A DNA stretch of 20,419 bases from Pseudomonadota bacterium. Lineage in GTDB: Bacteria; Pseudomonadota; Gammaproteobacteria; UBA4575. A program made the translations under genes and the position numbers. Of the stretch, positions 8,259 through 16,676 are shown in pieces; position 1 is the stretch's first letter; every line of letters begins with the position of its first letter. The stretch spans positions 1 through 20,419 of the forward strand of contig VXPJ01000100.1 of assembly GCA_009839635.1 (NCBI GenBank), given 5' to 3'. The notes beneath the pieces are model-generated. The model was given only the letters and a program-made list of their open reading frames with translations. It ran no database searches and was not told the origin of the DNA.

Positions 8259-8981
8259 TTACATTACCTGCAGCAAGGCCTCGTAGTCTTCCTGTGTATC
8301 CACCCCGATACCCGGTGCCGAACGGCACATCTCCACATGAATCAGGCTGCCGTGCTCAAAGGCCCGCATTTGCTCCAGCGATTCCTTTTTCTCCAGCCTC
8401 GACCTCGGCCATTGGGTAAACCTGCACAGGAAGCCTGCACGGTAGGCATAGATCCCCAGGTGGCGATAGACGGTTTGAGCGGCGGATTTTGCAAAGGTTT
8501 CCACGTTCCGGCTGAAGCCGGTGGCAATGTTGTCACGGTCATGGACGACCTTGACGATGTTCCTGTCACCGGCCTCATGCTCGCCCGCGAGTCCGGTGCA
8601 CAGGGTCGCAATGTCGACCCTCGGATGACTGTCCAAGTTGGCTGCAACCTGCGCTACGTTTTCTGCCGGCATCATCGGCTCGTCCGCTTGCAGGTTTACG
8701 ATGATGGTCTCCTCGGGCCAGGCGTTGCGCTGTATGACCTCTGCAATCCGGTCCGATCCTGACGTGTGTTCAGCTGAAGTGAGGCAGGCCTCGGCTCCAA
8801 ATGCCTGTACCGCCTCCACGATTCTCGGGTCATCAGTGGCTACCAGGACCTGCTGGGCGCCACTCGCACATGCATTCCTGTAGACATACTCGATGATGGG
8901 TTTGCCATGCACCTTCAGCAGCACTTTGCCCGGCAGTCGGGTCGATGCATAGTGTGCCGGGATGACTACCTTGAAATCCAT
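8259..8981 (-). CDS. kdsB: 3-deoxy-manno-octulosonate (KDO) cytidylyltransferase
   Basis: KdsB activates KDO with CTP to CMP-KDO for the inner core of lipopolysaccharide. The 240-residue protein has the nucleotide-binding start VVIPAHYASTRLPGK (R15, K19), LVATDD, a TSGSDRIAEV segment and GVDTQEDYEALL near the C-terminus. Two features are odd. The usual QGDEP metal/CTP motif reads QADEP. The conserved (A/L)YFSRxxIPxxRD stretch is replaced by ATGFSRNVETFAKS, about eight residues shorter than in E. coli and lacking the IP-aromatic core. The frame stays open, so this is an in-frame difference. The ATG at 8981 matches the family start; a GTG at 9026 overlapping the ycaR stop by one base would add 15 residues. 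Neither has a strong Shine-Dalgarno sequence. Last gene of the envelope operon. Confidence 0.88.
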   Translation of the reverse strand: MDFKVVIPAHYASTRLPGKVLLKVHGKPIIEYVYRNACASGAQQVLVATDDPRIVEAVQAFGAEACLTSAEHTSGSDRIAEVIQRNAWPEETIIVNLQADEPMMPAENVAQVAANLDSHPRVDIATLCTGLAGEHEAGDRNIVKVVHDRDNIATGFSRNVETFAKSAAQTVYRHLGIYAYRAGFLCRFTQWPRSRLEKKESLEQMRAFEHGSLIHVEMCRSAPGIGVDTQEDYEALLQVM

Positions 8982-9025
8982 AAGAAGAGACTGGCGGACA
9001 CAGGGTGCCTGAACCGCTTCAGGCA

Positions 9026-9220
9026 CTACTGGCTCTTGTACTTCTCGTATTCCTCGCCACTGAGCGGCCTGGCCTCATCTTCCAGCATGACCGGGATGCC
9101 GTCTCGAATCGGATAGGCAAGCTTTGCAGAAGTGGAGATCAACTCCTGTTTTTCCTGGTCGTACTTCAAGGGTCCCTTGGTTACCGGGCAAACCAGAATA
9201 TCAAGCAGTTGTTTTTGCAA
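9026..9220 (-). CDS. ycaR: YcaR/Trm112-family small protein
   Basis: This 64-residue protein has the YcaR pattern LLDILVCPVTKGPL at the N-terminus and LAYPIRDGIPVMLEDEAR in the second half. The family resembles Trm112, a small zinc-binding partner of methyltransferases. Only the first cysteine (C11) remains, so the zinc site of CPVC-type members is absent, as in several proteobacterial homologs I recall with CPxTKGPL. Translation starts at TTG (9220), with a good Shine-Dalgarno AAGGA about eight bases before it. The first 20 bases overlap the end of lpxK, implying translational coupling. It sits between lpxK and kdsB as in E. coli, where its exact role is not established. Confidence 0.88.
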   Translation of the reverse strand: MQKQLLDILVCPVTKGPLKYDQEKQELISTSAKLAYPIRDGIPVMLEDEARPLSGEEYEKYKSQ

Positions 9221-10205
9221 TCGGAATTCCTTCGATCAGAGTCGATATGCGCTGTTCCAGGGCCGCGTTGACCTGCACTATTATGGGTAGATACCAGATG
9301 TCGCTGTCAAGGAAAGTCTCACATTTTACGGCATCTTTTTCGGTCATCAGTATCGGGGCATCATCCCCGAATTCAAGGTCTGCTTTCACATAGGCGTGGT
9401 GATCCGGAAAGGCATGCTCGATGATGTCAACGCCTGCCCGCTTGAGCATCTGGAAAAAGCGCCCGGGGTTTCCCACTCCTGCTACGGCATGCACTGTGCG
9501 CCCGCTGAATTCCTGCAAGGGCTTTCGTCCCTCGCGCAGGTTCAATGCAAGAAGTTCCTCAGGTTCCACTTCAAAGCACGGGGCGTGCGGATCGCCAGGC
9601 CCGTTTCGTACCACGAGGTCACAGCTTTGCAGGCGTGACGGCGGCTCACGCAAGGGCCCCGCAGGCAGGCACCGGCCATTGCCAAATTCCCGCTCGCCGT
9701 CAATCACCGCGATCTCAAAATCACGACCCATCGCGTAATGTTGCAGCCCGTCATCCGATAGCACCACATCCGGCTGGATGGATTGCTCGAGCAAAGCCAG
9801 TGCCTGGCTTCGATCGGCCCCCACCACCACCGGACATGCGGTCTTTCTTGCCAGCAACAGCGCCTCATCGCCGACCGCCTCGACCCGGCTGTTCGCACCA
9901 ACCTCAGCCACCGGAGTCGTATGCGTACCCTTGTAGCCTCGGGTGATGATGCCGGTTTTCAGACCACGCCTGCGGCACTGGCTGGCGAGCCAGATCACAA
10001 ACGGGGTTTTCCCTGTGCCACCCACCGTGATGTTGCCCACCACGATCACAAAAGCCGAGGATGTGCTGTGCACGCGGCGACCCAGCCGGTAATACGCCCG
10101 CCTGAGGATGACGATCATCCGGAACAGCCAGGACAGGGGCAACAGCATGACCGAAAGCACGCTGTTCGAGTACCAGACCTTCTCAGGATCGAAGTTCAGT
10201 GCCAC
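9201..10205 (-). CDS. lpxK: Tetraacyldisaccharide 4'-kinase
   Basis: LpxK phosphorylates the 4' position of the disaccharide-1-phosphate, the sixth step of lipid A synthesis, at the inner face of the inner membrane. The start is inferred to be GTG at 10205, giving 334 residues. It follows GGGAA at about nine bases and places FDPEKVWYSNS opposite the E. coli N-terminus (IEKIWSGES). The frame extends upstream to 10325, but that part overlaps msbA and is unlike the family. Residues 61-67 (VGGTGKT) form the P-loop, DDGLQHY is at 151-157 and MTEKDAVKC lies near the C-terminus. A hydrophobic N-terminal helix (MLLPLSWLFRMIVIL) should anchor it to the membrane. The gene begins 19 bases after msbA stops and overlaps ycaR by 20 bases. 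Confidence 0.95.
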   Translation of the reverse strand: MALNFDPEKVWYSNSVLSVMLLPLSWLFRMIVILRRAYYRLGRRVHSTSSAFVIVVGNITVGGTGKTPFVIWLASQCRRRGLKTGIITRGYKGTHTTPVAEVGANSRVEAVGDEALLLARKTACPVVVGADRSQALALLEQSIQPDVVLSDDGLQHYAMGRDFEIAVIDGEREFGNGRCLPAGPLREPPSRLQSCDLVVRNGPGDPHAPCFEVEPEELLALNLREGRKPLQEFSGRTVHAVAGVGNPGRFFQMLKRAGVDIIEHAFPDHHAYVKADLEFGDDAPILMTEKDAVKCETFLDSDIWYLPIIVQVNAALEQRISTLIEGIPIAKTTA

Positions 10206-10224
10206 AAAGAAAGTTCCCAGTTTG

Positions 10225-11991
10225 CTACAAATCCACGGCGACGTGACGCGCCTGCAGCCTGTACAACCCGGCGTATACGCCGTCGCGCTCCAGCAATTCT
10301 TGGGGTGTGCCAATCTCTGCGACACGGCCCTTGTCCATCACCACGACCCGGTCCGCTTTTTCCGTAGTCGACAGGCGATGTGCGATGATCAATGTCGTCC
10401 TGTCCTTTTGCACGGCCTCAAGGGCCGACTGGATGTATTTCTCCGATTCTGAGTCCAGCGACGAGGTTGCCTCGTCCAGGATCAGCACCGGGGCATCCTT
10501 GAGCAGTGCCCTGGCAATCGCAATCCTCTGGCGCTGGCCTCCCGACAGCAATACACCGTTCTCGCCGACCTCGGTGTCCAGCCCGTCTGCCAGCTTGTCC
10601 GTAAACTCCAGGACACAGGCAGCCCTAGCGGCTTGCAGCACCTGCTGATCGCCGGATTTCGCATTTTTCGCATAGGTAATATTGTTCGCAATCGTATCGT
10701 TGAACAGAACGACTTCCTGGCTGACAAAGGCGATCTGTGCACGCAGGGAGGTTAGGCTGAATTCCCTGATATCGGTGCCGTCGACAAGAATGCTGCCGTG
10801 GTCTGCATCGTAAAACCGGGGCAGCAGGTTGACGATCGTGCTCTTGCCGCTGCCGGACCGACCGACAAATGCCACGGTTTCCCCCGGCTCTATACTCAGA
10901 TTGATGTCAGACAGCGCCTGCTCTTCCCGGGAGGTATATTTGAAGCCTACTCCCCGGTACTCGATTCTCCCCTGGCAGGTCTTGAGCGTTCTGCCCGTGG
11001 ACTCCTGTTCCTTTTCCGTGTCGATCAGCTCGAACACGCTTTCGCCTGCGGCAATACCGGTTTGCAGGATCTCGTTCACTAGGGTGAGCTTTCTTGCCGG
11101 GGTCAGGATCCAGACCATCGCCACGATGAAGGCCACAAACTCCCCTGCGCTTTCCCCGGATGCCATCACCGGGCGGGCAGCCACTGCCAGTACCACAACC
11201 AGTACGAAGCCGACCAGCATCTGGATCACCGGGGTACTCGCCGCCTTGGTCATGACTTTCCTCAGATAGGAACGGCGGTACCCTTCGTTGGCCTGTCCGA
11301 ACTTGCGAATTTCATAGTCCTGCCCGCCGAACAGCTTGACGATACGGTGTCCGGTGATGCTTTCCTCGACAATGTGGGTGATCTTGCCCACGGACTGCTG
11401 GATGCGCGTGCTGTACCTCCTGAACAGGCGGCTGGTATAGCCGACCACCGCTGCAATGAGTGGGGCTACCACCAGGAAAATCAGCGTCAGCTTCCAGTTG
11501 TTGTACGCCATCACGCCGAGCAGGAAAACGATCTTGGAAGTGTCTTCCACCAGGCTGCGCAGACTTTTCGAGGCCGCGCCGATCACATGCTCGACGTCGT
11601 AGGAAAATTTCGACAACAGGCTGCCGGTGGCCTGGAAGTCGAAGTACTGGGCCGGCAGGTACTGCAGCCGGTCAAACATCTGCTGGCGCAAGGCCTTGAT
11701 CACGTAGGCACCCACATAGCCGATGTAGTAGGTGCCGGTAAAATTCGCAATGCCCCGCAATACGATCACCAGCAACAGCACCGCCGGGATCCACTTGATC
11801 TCGTCGTAGTTCTTGTCCACGAACGCGCCGTCGATAAAGGGCCCGAGCAGGTACACGGTCAACGCATCCAGTCCCGAGAACACCAGCAGGGACACCGAGC
11901 CAAGCAGCAGGTACGGCCACTTGGAAAAGGTGTAGCCCAGCAAGCGGGAATAGGTCTGCCAGCCGGTTGTGGAAGAAGCGCCTGTAGACAT
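10225..11991 (-). CDS. msbA: Lipid A export ATP-binding/permease protein MsbA
   Basis: MsbA is a homodimeric ABC exporter that flips core-lipid A across the inner membrane. The 588-residue half-transporter has a six-helix membrane domain (about residues 20-320, clear spans near 28-52, 67-90, 152-185 and 257-297) followed by the nucleotide-binding domain. Visible motifs are Walker A GRSGSGKST (377-385), signature LSGGQ (483-487), Walker B VLILDEATS (502-510) and the switch histidine H538 in IIAHRLS. Length is close to E. coli MsbA (582). The identity rests on these plus the adjacent lpxK, the classical msbA-lpxK pair. It starts at ATG 11991 without a strong Shine-Dalgarno sequence, 32 bases after lolD ends. 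Confidence 0.95.
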   Translation of the reverse strand: MSTGASSTTGWQTYSRLLGYTFSKWPYLLLGSVSLLVFSGLDALTVYLLGPFIDGAFVDKNYDEIKWIPAVLLLVIVLRGIANFTGTYYIGYVGAYVIKALRQQMFDRLQYLPAQYFDFQATGSLLSKFSYDVEHVIGAASKSLRSLVEDTSKIVFLLGVMAYNNWKLTLIFLVVAPLIAAVVGYTSRLFRRYSTRIQQSVGKITHIVEESITGHRIVKLFGGQDYEIRKFGQANEGYRRSYLRKVMTKAASTPVIQMLVGFVLVVVLAVAARPVMASGESAGEFVAFIVAMVWILTPARKLTLVNEILQTGIAAGESVFELIDTEKEQESTGRTLKTCQGRIEYRGVGFKYTSREEQALSDINLSIEPGETVAFVGRSGSGKSTIVNLLPRFYDADHGSILVDGTDIREFSLTSLRAQIAFVSQEVVLFNDTIANNITYAKNAKSGDQQVLQAARAACVLEFTDKLADGLDTEVGENGVLLSGGQRQRIAIARALLKDAPVLILDEATSSLDSESEKYIQSALEAVQKDRTTLIIAHRLSTTEKADRVVVMDKGRVAEIGTPQELLERDGVYAGLYRLQARHVAVDL

Positions 11992-12023
11992 GGCCTGCGG
12001 GATATCCAGGGGAGGTGTTCGGC

Positions 12024-12701
12024 TCAGACCACGGACAGCCGGCCGTCGGTCAGTTGATAGATCTTGTCCATGGATTGCGCAACGCCCGGGTCATGCGTCA
12101 CGATGACCAGGGCCATGCCAAGTTCCCTGCACATCTCGAGCATCAGCTGCTGCACCTGTTCGACATTTTTCCGGTCGAGATTCCCCGTGGGCTCATCGGC
12201 AAGCACTACCTGGGGCTCGGTCACCAGCGCCCTGGCGATCGCAACACGCTGCCTTTCCCCACCGGAGAGCTCCGCCGGCTTGTGCTTCATATGCGAGGAC
12301 ATGCCTACCTTGGCAAGGAAATCCTGGGCCTGGCCGAGCGCTTTTGATGCCGGCCAGCGGCGCCACAGCAGCGGGATGGCGACGTTCTCCAGGGCGGTGA
12401 ACTCCGGCAGCAGATGATGGAACTGGTAAATGAAGCCCAGTGCACGGTTTCGCAACTGTCCGCGCTCTGCATCCGAGAGGCTGGTCATGTCTCGCCCGCA
12501 CACCTGCACACTGCCGGAATCCGGGGTATCCAGGCCACCCAGCAGGTGCATCAGTGTACTCTTGCCGCTGCCCGATACACCGATGATCGCCTGCCGGCTG
12601 CCGGTCTCGACGCTGAGGTCCACCCCCTTGAGCACCTGCACATGCAACGGGCCGCTCGCGAACGTACGCACCAGTGACTTGCATTGCAGAACCTCGGTCA
12701 T
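12024..12701 (-). CDS. lolD: Lipoprotein-releasing system ATP-binding protein LolD
   Basis: LolD is the ATPase of the Lol ABC transporter that extracts outer-membrane lipoproteins from the inner membrane and hands them to LolA. The 225-residue protein has Walker A GVSGSGKST (41-49), the LolD-type stretch FIYQFHHLLPEFTALENV (90-107) that contacts the permease coupling helix, signature LSGGE (145-149), Walker B with ADEPTGNLD (168-176) and switch H203 in VTHD. The ATG at 12701 is chosen because MTEVLQCKSLVRTF matches the family; the upstream extension of the frame lies inside lolC. It begins five bases after the lolC stop, so the pair is surely co-transcribed. Confidence 0.96.
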   Translation of the reverse strand: MTEVLQCKSLVRTFASGPLHVQVLKGVDLSVETGSRQAIIGVSGSGKSTLMHLLGGLDTPDSGSVQVCGRDMTSLSDAERGQLRNRALGFIYQFHHLLPEFTALENVAIPLLWRRWPASKALGQAQDFLAKVGMSSHMKHKPAELSGGERQRVAIARALVTEPQVVLADEPTGNLDRKNVEQVQQLMLEMCRELGMALVIVTHDPGVAQSMDKIYQLTDGRLSVV

Positions 12702-12706
12702 GATAC

Positions 12707-13954
12707 CTACTCGTAGCGCAACGCTTCGGCCGGTTGGGTGCGTGAGGCCTTCCACGCGGGGTAGATCGTCGCCAGCACGGTGAGCACAAAGGACAACGTA
12801 CACACGAGAACGACATCCAGGGAGTCGATTTTCGAGGGCAGGTCATTGATGGGATAGATATTGTCGGACAGGAACCGCATCCCGAAATAAGCTTCGATCC
12901 AGGCGATAATGGCCTCCAGGTTGGCGGCCAGCAGCAGCCCGAAGATGGCTCCGAAGATGGTTCCCACCAGGCCGATCACCGTGCCTTGGATGACAAATAT
13001 GCTCATGATTCCTTTCGGCGTGACGCCGAGGGTGCGCAAAATGGCAATATCGCTTTGCTTCTCGGTAACCACCATGACCAGTGCGGAGACGATGTTGAAC
13101 GCGGCAATCAGCACCAGCAGGGACAGGATGATAGTCATCATGATTTTCTCGATCCTGAGGGCACGGAAAAACTGGCTGTTATGCTGGGTCCAGTCGGTGA
13201 CCCAGTACTCCTCGCCCAGCTGGGTACGCAGCCCATGGGTAAGTGCGGGCGCATCGAACAGGTCCTCGAACCGCAGGCGCAACCCCGATACGGCATCGCC
13301 CAGGCGAAACAAGCGCCTGGCATCCTCGATGTGCATGACCGCGGTATTGCGATCGTACTGCGGCACTCCCACGGAATAGATGCCCACCACGGTAAAACGC
13401 CTGAGCCTCGGCACGATGCCTGCCGGGGTGACATTCGCCTCCGGGGTCAGCACGGAGACCTTGTCTCCCGTTGCCACGCGCAGATAGTCGGCCAGATCCT
13501 CGCCCAGCAGGATGCCGTATTCGCCGGCATGCAGCACGCCCAGGTCACCGTCCAGCACCAACTCCCCGATCCGCGAGACATTTCCTTCAAGCGCGGGGTC
13601 GACCCCGTTGAGCATGGCGCCGGTCAGGCGATTGCCGCTGACCACCATGCCCTGGGCCTGCACATAGGGTGCGGAACCCTTGATCTCGTCATTGTCCTTG
13701 AGCTTGTCCTGCAATCCCCGCCAGTCCCGCAGGGTACCCGTCATCTCGAGTGCTGTCGCATGCGAGGTCATTCCCAGAATCCGGTGCTTGACCTCATGCT
13801 GGAAGCCGTTCATGACAGACAACACGGTAATCAGCACGATGATGCTGAGCGCAATCCCGAGTACGGAAATCAGCGAGATGAATGAAATGAAGTGATTTCG
13901 CCTTTTTGCACGCAAATAGCGTGAACCAATAAAGAGCTCGAGGGGTTGGAGCAT
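12707..13954 (-). CDS. lolC: Lipoprotein-releasing system permease, LolC/LolE type
   Basis: This is the membrane subunit of the Lol transporter. The 415-residue protein has the MacB/FtsX-like layout: a first transmembrane helix (about 24-49), a large periplasmic domain (50-270) and three C-terminal helices (273-297, 316-343, 379-399), ending in the family's QPAEALRYE. A proline-containing segment, TPEANVTPAGIVPR (about 170-183), aligns with the Hook of E. coli LolC that captures LolA, which argues for LolC rather than LolE. No second permease follows lolD, so this gene may act alone (a LolF-like homodimer) or have a LolE partner elsewhere. The ATG at 13954 is preferred over a TTG one codon earlier; the Shine-Dalgarno sequence is weak. 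First gene of the leftward operon. Confidence 0.92.
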   Translation of the reverse strand: MLQPLELFIGSRYLRAKRRNHFISFISLISVLGIALSIIVLITVLSVMNGFQHEVKHRILGMTSHATALEMTGTLRDWRGLQDKLKDNDEIKGSAPYVQAQGMVVSGNRLTGAMLNGVDPALEGNVSRIGELVLDGDLGVLHAGEYGILLGEDLADYLRVATGDKVSVLTPEANVTPAGIVPRLRRFTVVGIYSVGVPQYDRNTAVMHIEDARRLFRLGDAVSGLRLRFEDLFDAPALTHGLRTQLGEEYWVTDWTQHNSQFFRALRIEKIMMTIILSLLVLIAAFNIVSALVMVVTEKQSDIAILRTLGVTPKGIMSIFVIQGTVIGLVGTIFGAIFGLLLAANLEAIIAWIEAYFGMRFLSDNIYPINDLPSKIDSLDVVLVCTLSFVLTVLATIYPAWKASRTQPAEALRYE

Positions 13955-14042
13955 CAAATCGTATCCAGATGTGTGTGACGGGCCAAATGAACTGTAATGT
14001 GCGTATCAACCAAGGCCGTTATGGAATACCAATACACGTGCA

Positions 14043-14048
14043 AGTATA
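14043..14048 (-). promoter_or_regulatory. Candidate -10 element for the lolC operon
   Basis: Leftward TATACT occurs at 14048-14043, about 90 bases before the lolC ATG. No good -35 hexamer lies 16-18 bases upstream, so the call is weak. It is the best leftward element I see in the 234-base gap between lolC and the divergent ATP-grasp gene. Confidence 0.3.
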
Positions 14049-14130
14049 CCCGCTTGTCCGCATCATGACCGATTCCACTGTTGCAGGGCATCAAAGGCGC
14101 GTTCAGGCGTGATGCGTGCAGACACGTCCT

Positions 14131-14159
14131 GTGACCCCCATTTCGCGATAAATTATAAT
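14131..14159 (+). promoter_or_regulatory. Sigma-70-type promoter of the ATP-grasp/alpha-E/transglutaminase operon
   Basis: GTGACC (14131-14136) and a perfect TATAAT (14154-14159) are separated by exactly 17 bases. The start of transcription would be near 14166, giving a leader of only about 22 bases before the ATG at 14189. No operator palindrome is obvious nearby, so expression may be constitutive; that is inference. Confidence 0.55.
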
Positions 14160-14188
14160 GGGTTGACAGAGAAAAGCCTCCCAGGGAC

Positions 14189-15694
14189 ATGAAAATGAAT
14201 AGGGAACCCGAAGCCCATCTCAGGACCGGGGCACTTGACCCGGCAAAACCCGCCTCACTTTTTTCCAACTATGAGGTTGATCCCGTCTTTTACGACGAGA
14301 TGTTTTCAGCTCCTGGCGTGCCGCGCGAACATTGCAAGGCGCTCTGGGAGCATCTTGGCAGAATGTCCAGTGCCGACATTGCGGCCCTGCAGGACAGGAC
14401 GGAGCAGTCGTTCCTGCACGAGGGCATCACCTTTTCCGTGTACGGGGATGAAAGTGCGCAAGAGCGCATCATCCCGATCGACCTGCTGCCCAGGGTGCTG
14501 GATGCCGGTGAGTGGGGACAGATCGAGCGCGGGCTGCGCCAAAGACTGCATGCCCTTAACCTGTTTCTCGCGGACATCTATGCGAAGGAGCCTGCGCAAA
14601 TCCTTTCCGATGGCATCGTGCCCGCGGATCTCGTCTACGGCTGCCCGCAGTACCGCACCCAGATGCGCGGGTTGCGGGTACCCCTGGGCATCCACGTTTT
14701 TCTCTGCGGTACCGATCTTGTTCGCACCCATGACGGTTTCATGGTCCTGGAGGACAACCTGCGTGTACCTTCCGGGGTCTCGTACATGCTGGCCAATCGC
14801 CGCGCACTGAAGACCAGCATGCGCAACCTGTTTCGATTGCACAAAGTCTGTGGTGTCGAGCAGTACGGCAAGCTGCTGCGAAAAACCCTGGCCGAGTTCG
14901 CGCCCACCGGGGTTGCCGACCCCTGCATCGTCCTCCTCACACCCGGCGTCTACAACTCCGCCTACTATGAGCACATGTTCCTGGCACGTGAGATGGGGGT
15001 GGAGTTGGTGCAGGGCAAGGACCTGCTGGTTCACAACGGATTTGTCTACATGCGAACGACCGAGGGGTTGCAGCGTGTAGACGTCATCTATCGCAGGATC
15101 GACGATGACTATATCGACCCGCTGGCGTTCAGGCAGGACTCCCAGCTTGGTACACCCGGCCTGTTCTATGCGTACCGGATGGGAAACGTTGCCATTGCCA
15201 ATGCCCCGGGAACCGGGGTGGCCGACGACAAGAGCCTGTATGCGTATGTTCCGGACATCATCCGCTACTACCTCAATGAAGAGCCCCTGCTGGCTAACGT
15301 GGAGACCCATCTTTGCCGTGAACCTGAGGGCCTGGAGTATACGCTCGACAACCTGCAGGACCTGATCGTCAAGGTGGTCGGCGGCTCCGGTGGCTACGGC
15401 ATGCTGGTGGGGCCGCACGCAAGTGCAGATGAGCGGGCCGCCTATGCTGCTGAAATCCGCAAGAACCCGGCCAACTACGTCTCACAGCCCACCCTCAACC
15501 TCTCCCGTGCACCCTGTCTGACGGATGAAGGAGCTGCTCCCCGCCACGTCGACCTTCGTCCATTTGTATTGTGCGGCCAGGAAACGCGACTGGTTCCCGG
15601 GGCATTTTGCAGGGTGGCGCTGCGTCCGGGCTCGCTGGTGGTCAACTCGAGCCAGGGAGGCGGCGGCAAGGACCTCTGGGTACTGCCCCCGTAA
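14189..15694 (+). CDS. Circularly permuted ATP-grasp family protein (DUF404/DUF407 type)
   Basis: This 501-residue protein belongs to the circularly permuted ATP-grasp type 2 family, predicted to form amide bonds using ATP. The family opening VFYDEMFSAPGVPREH is at about 33-48. RIIPIDLLPRVL (93-104), the glutamate/asparagine motif VLEDNLRVPSG (186-196), YRRIDDDYIDP (301-311), the glycine-rich GGSGGYGMLVGP (398-409) and RPFVL with a trailing GGGGKDLWVL complete it. Key ATP/metal residues thus appear intact. No signal peptide is present, so it is cytoplasmic. AGGGA lies three bases before ATG 14189 and nine before an in-frame ATG at 14195; either could be used. It leads an operon with an alpha-E gene (four bases on) and a transglutaminase-like gene. 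Its substrate is unknown. Confidence 0.92.
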   Translation: MKMNREPEAHLRTGALDPAKPASLFSNYEVDPVFYDEMFSAPGVPREHCKALWEHLGRMSSADIAALQDRTEQSFLHEGITFSVYGDESAQERIIPIDLLPRVLDAGEWGQIERGLRQRLHALNLFLADIYAKEPAQILSDGIVPADLVYGCPQYRTQMRGLRVPLGIHVFLCGTDLVRTHDGFMVLEDNLRVPSGVSYMLANRRALKTSMRNLFRLHKVCGVEQYGKLLRKTLAEFAPTGVADPCIVLLTPGVYNSAYYEHMFLAREMGVELVQGKDLLVHNGFVYMRTTEGLQRVDVIYRRIDDDYIDPLAFRQDSQLGTPGLFYAYRMGNVAIANAPGTGVADDKSLYAYVPDIIRYYLNEEPLLANVETHLCREPEGLEYTLDNLQDLIVKVVGGSGGYGMLVGPHASADERAAYAAEIRKNPANYVSQPTLNLSRAPCLTDEGAAPRHVDLRPFVLCGQETRLVPGAFCRVALRPGSLVVNSSQGGGGKDLWVLPP

Positions 15695-15698
15695 CGCG

Positions 15699-16676
15699 AT
15701 GCTGTCACGCAATGCACAGGGGCTGTACTGGATCAGCCGCTACCTCGAAAGGGCACAGCACGGCTGTCGCCTGCTGGCCGATCAACTGCGGACCTTGGAA
15801 GACCGGCCGGTGGAGGAGATCGACCAGACCTGGCGTCGCCTGTACGCCAGTCTCGATCGCGAACCGGTGGGCGGCAGTCTGGAATCGAATCTCGATGACG
15901 AGGATTTCATGCTGGCTGACTCCTACACGCTGGCCGACGATCTGACCTTCGAGTCCAGCAATCCGGACTCGATCCTCAACTGTATTGCCACGGCACGCGA
16001 GAATGCCCGCCAGGTCCGGAACGTGATCAGCAAGGACATGTGGTACTGCCTGAACGTCGCCTACCTGAAGCTGTCCAAGGTTGGCATCGCCGATATCTGG
16101 GATGATCGCCCGGGCGACTTCTATCTGCATGCCGAGGATACGATCCGGACATTTTCGGGGATCGTCGACAGCACGGTTTACCGCGATGACAGCTGGCACT
16201 TCATTCAGCTCGGGCGCTTTGTCGAACGGGTGCAGCTGCTTGCCGCACTCATCGAGGCCCAGCTCACCGTGTTCCCCCTGACCGAGGCCCACGTCGAGCC
16301 CGAATGGCGCTCGCTGCTGGAGGTCTGTGAAGCCCGCGGCACCTTCAGTCGCCGCTACTCGCTGGAATATCGACCGGTCAATGTGATCAACTTCCTGGTC
16401 AGCGATCTTCGCCTTTCACGTTCGATCCGGTACGCGCTGGCACGCATCGTCACGGCACTGGATCGCGTTTCGGAAAAGCGCCCTGCCCGGGAAGCGCGCC
16501 GCCTTGCAGGACACATGGCCGCGTACATCGACTTCGACTGGCCAAGCCACAACCTCAATGATACCGATGCGACCCGGACGGTGCTGCGTGAACTGCGTGA
16601 TAGAAGCCGCAGGGTGCACGACAATATCGAGATCACCTACTTCGGATACGAGATCGAGGATACGCCGGGCACATGA
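15699..16676 (+). CDS. Alpha-E domain protein (DUF403 family)
   Basis: The 325-residue, almost wholly helical protein starts MLSRNAQGLYWISRYLERA, the hallmark N-terminus of alpha-E proteins, which always accompany circularly permuted ATP-grasp genes. A second conserved stretch, WHFIQLGRFVERVQ, lies near residue 170, followed by the C-terminal half with a YRPVNVINFLVSDL segment; two helical repeats rich in conserved E and R are characteristic. No catalytic function has been shown; comparative genomics suggests it works with the ATP-grasp enzyme and perhaps binds its product. The frame extends upstream into the preceding gene, but ATG 15699, four bases after that gene's stop, matches the family start. 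Its TGA overlaps the next ATG by four bases. Confidence 0.92.
   Translation: MLSRNAQGLYWISRYLERAQHGCRLLADQLRTLEDRPVEEIDQTWRRLYASLDREPVGGSLESNLDDEDFMLADSYTLADDLTFESSNPDSILNCIATARENARQVRNVISKDMWYCLNVAYLKLSKVGIADIWDDRPGDFYLHAEDTIRTFSGIVDSTVYRDDSWHFIQLGRFVERVQLLAALIEAQLTVFPLTEAHVEPEWRSLLEVCEARGTFSRRYSLEYRPVNVINFLVSDLRLSRSIRYALARIVTALDRVSEKRPAREARRLAGHMAAYIDFDWPSHNLNDTDATRTVLRELRDRSRRVHDNIEITYFGYEIEDTPGT

Noticed and set aside
10206..10325. N-terminal extension of lpxK by 40 residues
   Set aside because: It overlaps the end of msbA in another frame and has no similarity to LpxK; the GTG at 10205 has a Shine-Dalgarno-like sequence.
14306..15418. 370-residue open frame antisense to the ATP-grasp gene
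   Set aside because: The plus-strand gene carries conserved family motifs throughout; the antisense product is histidine- and valine-rich with no recognisable domain.
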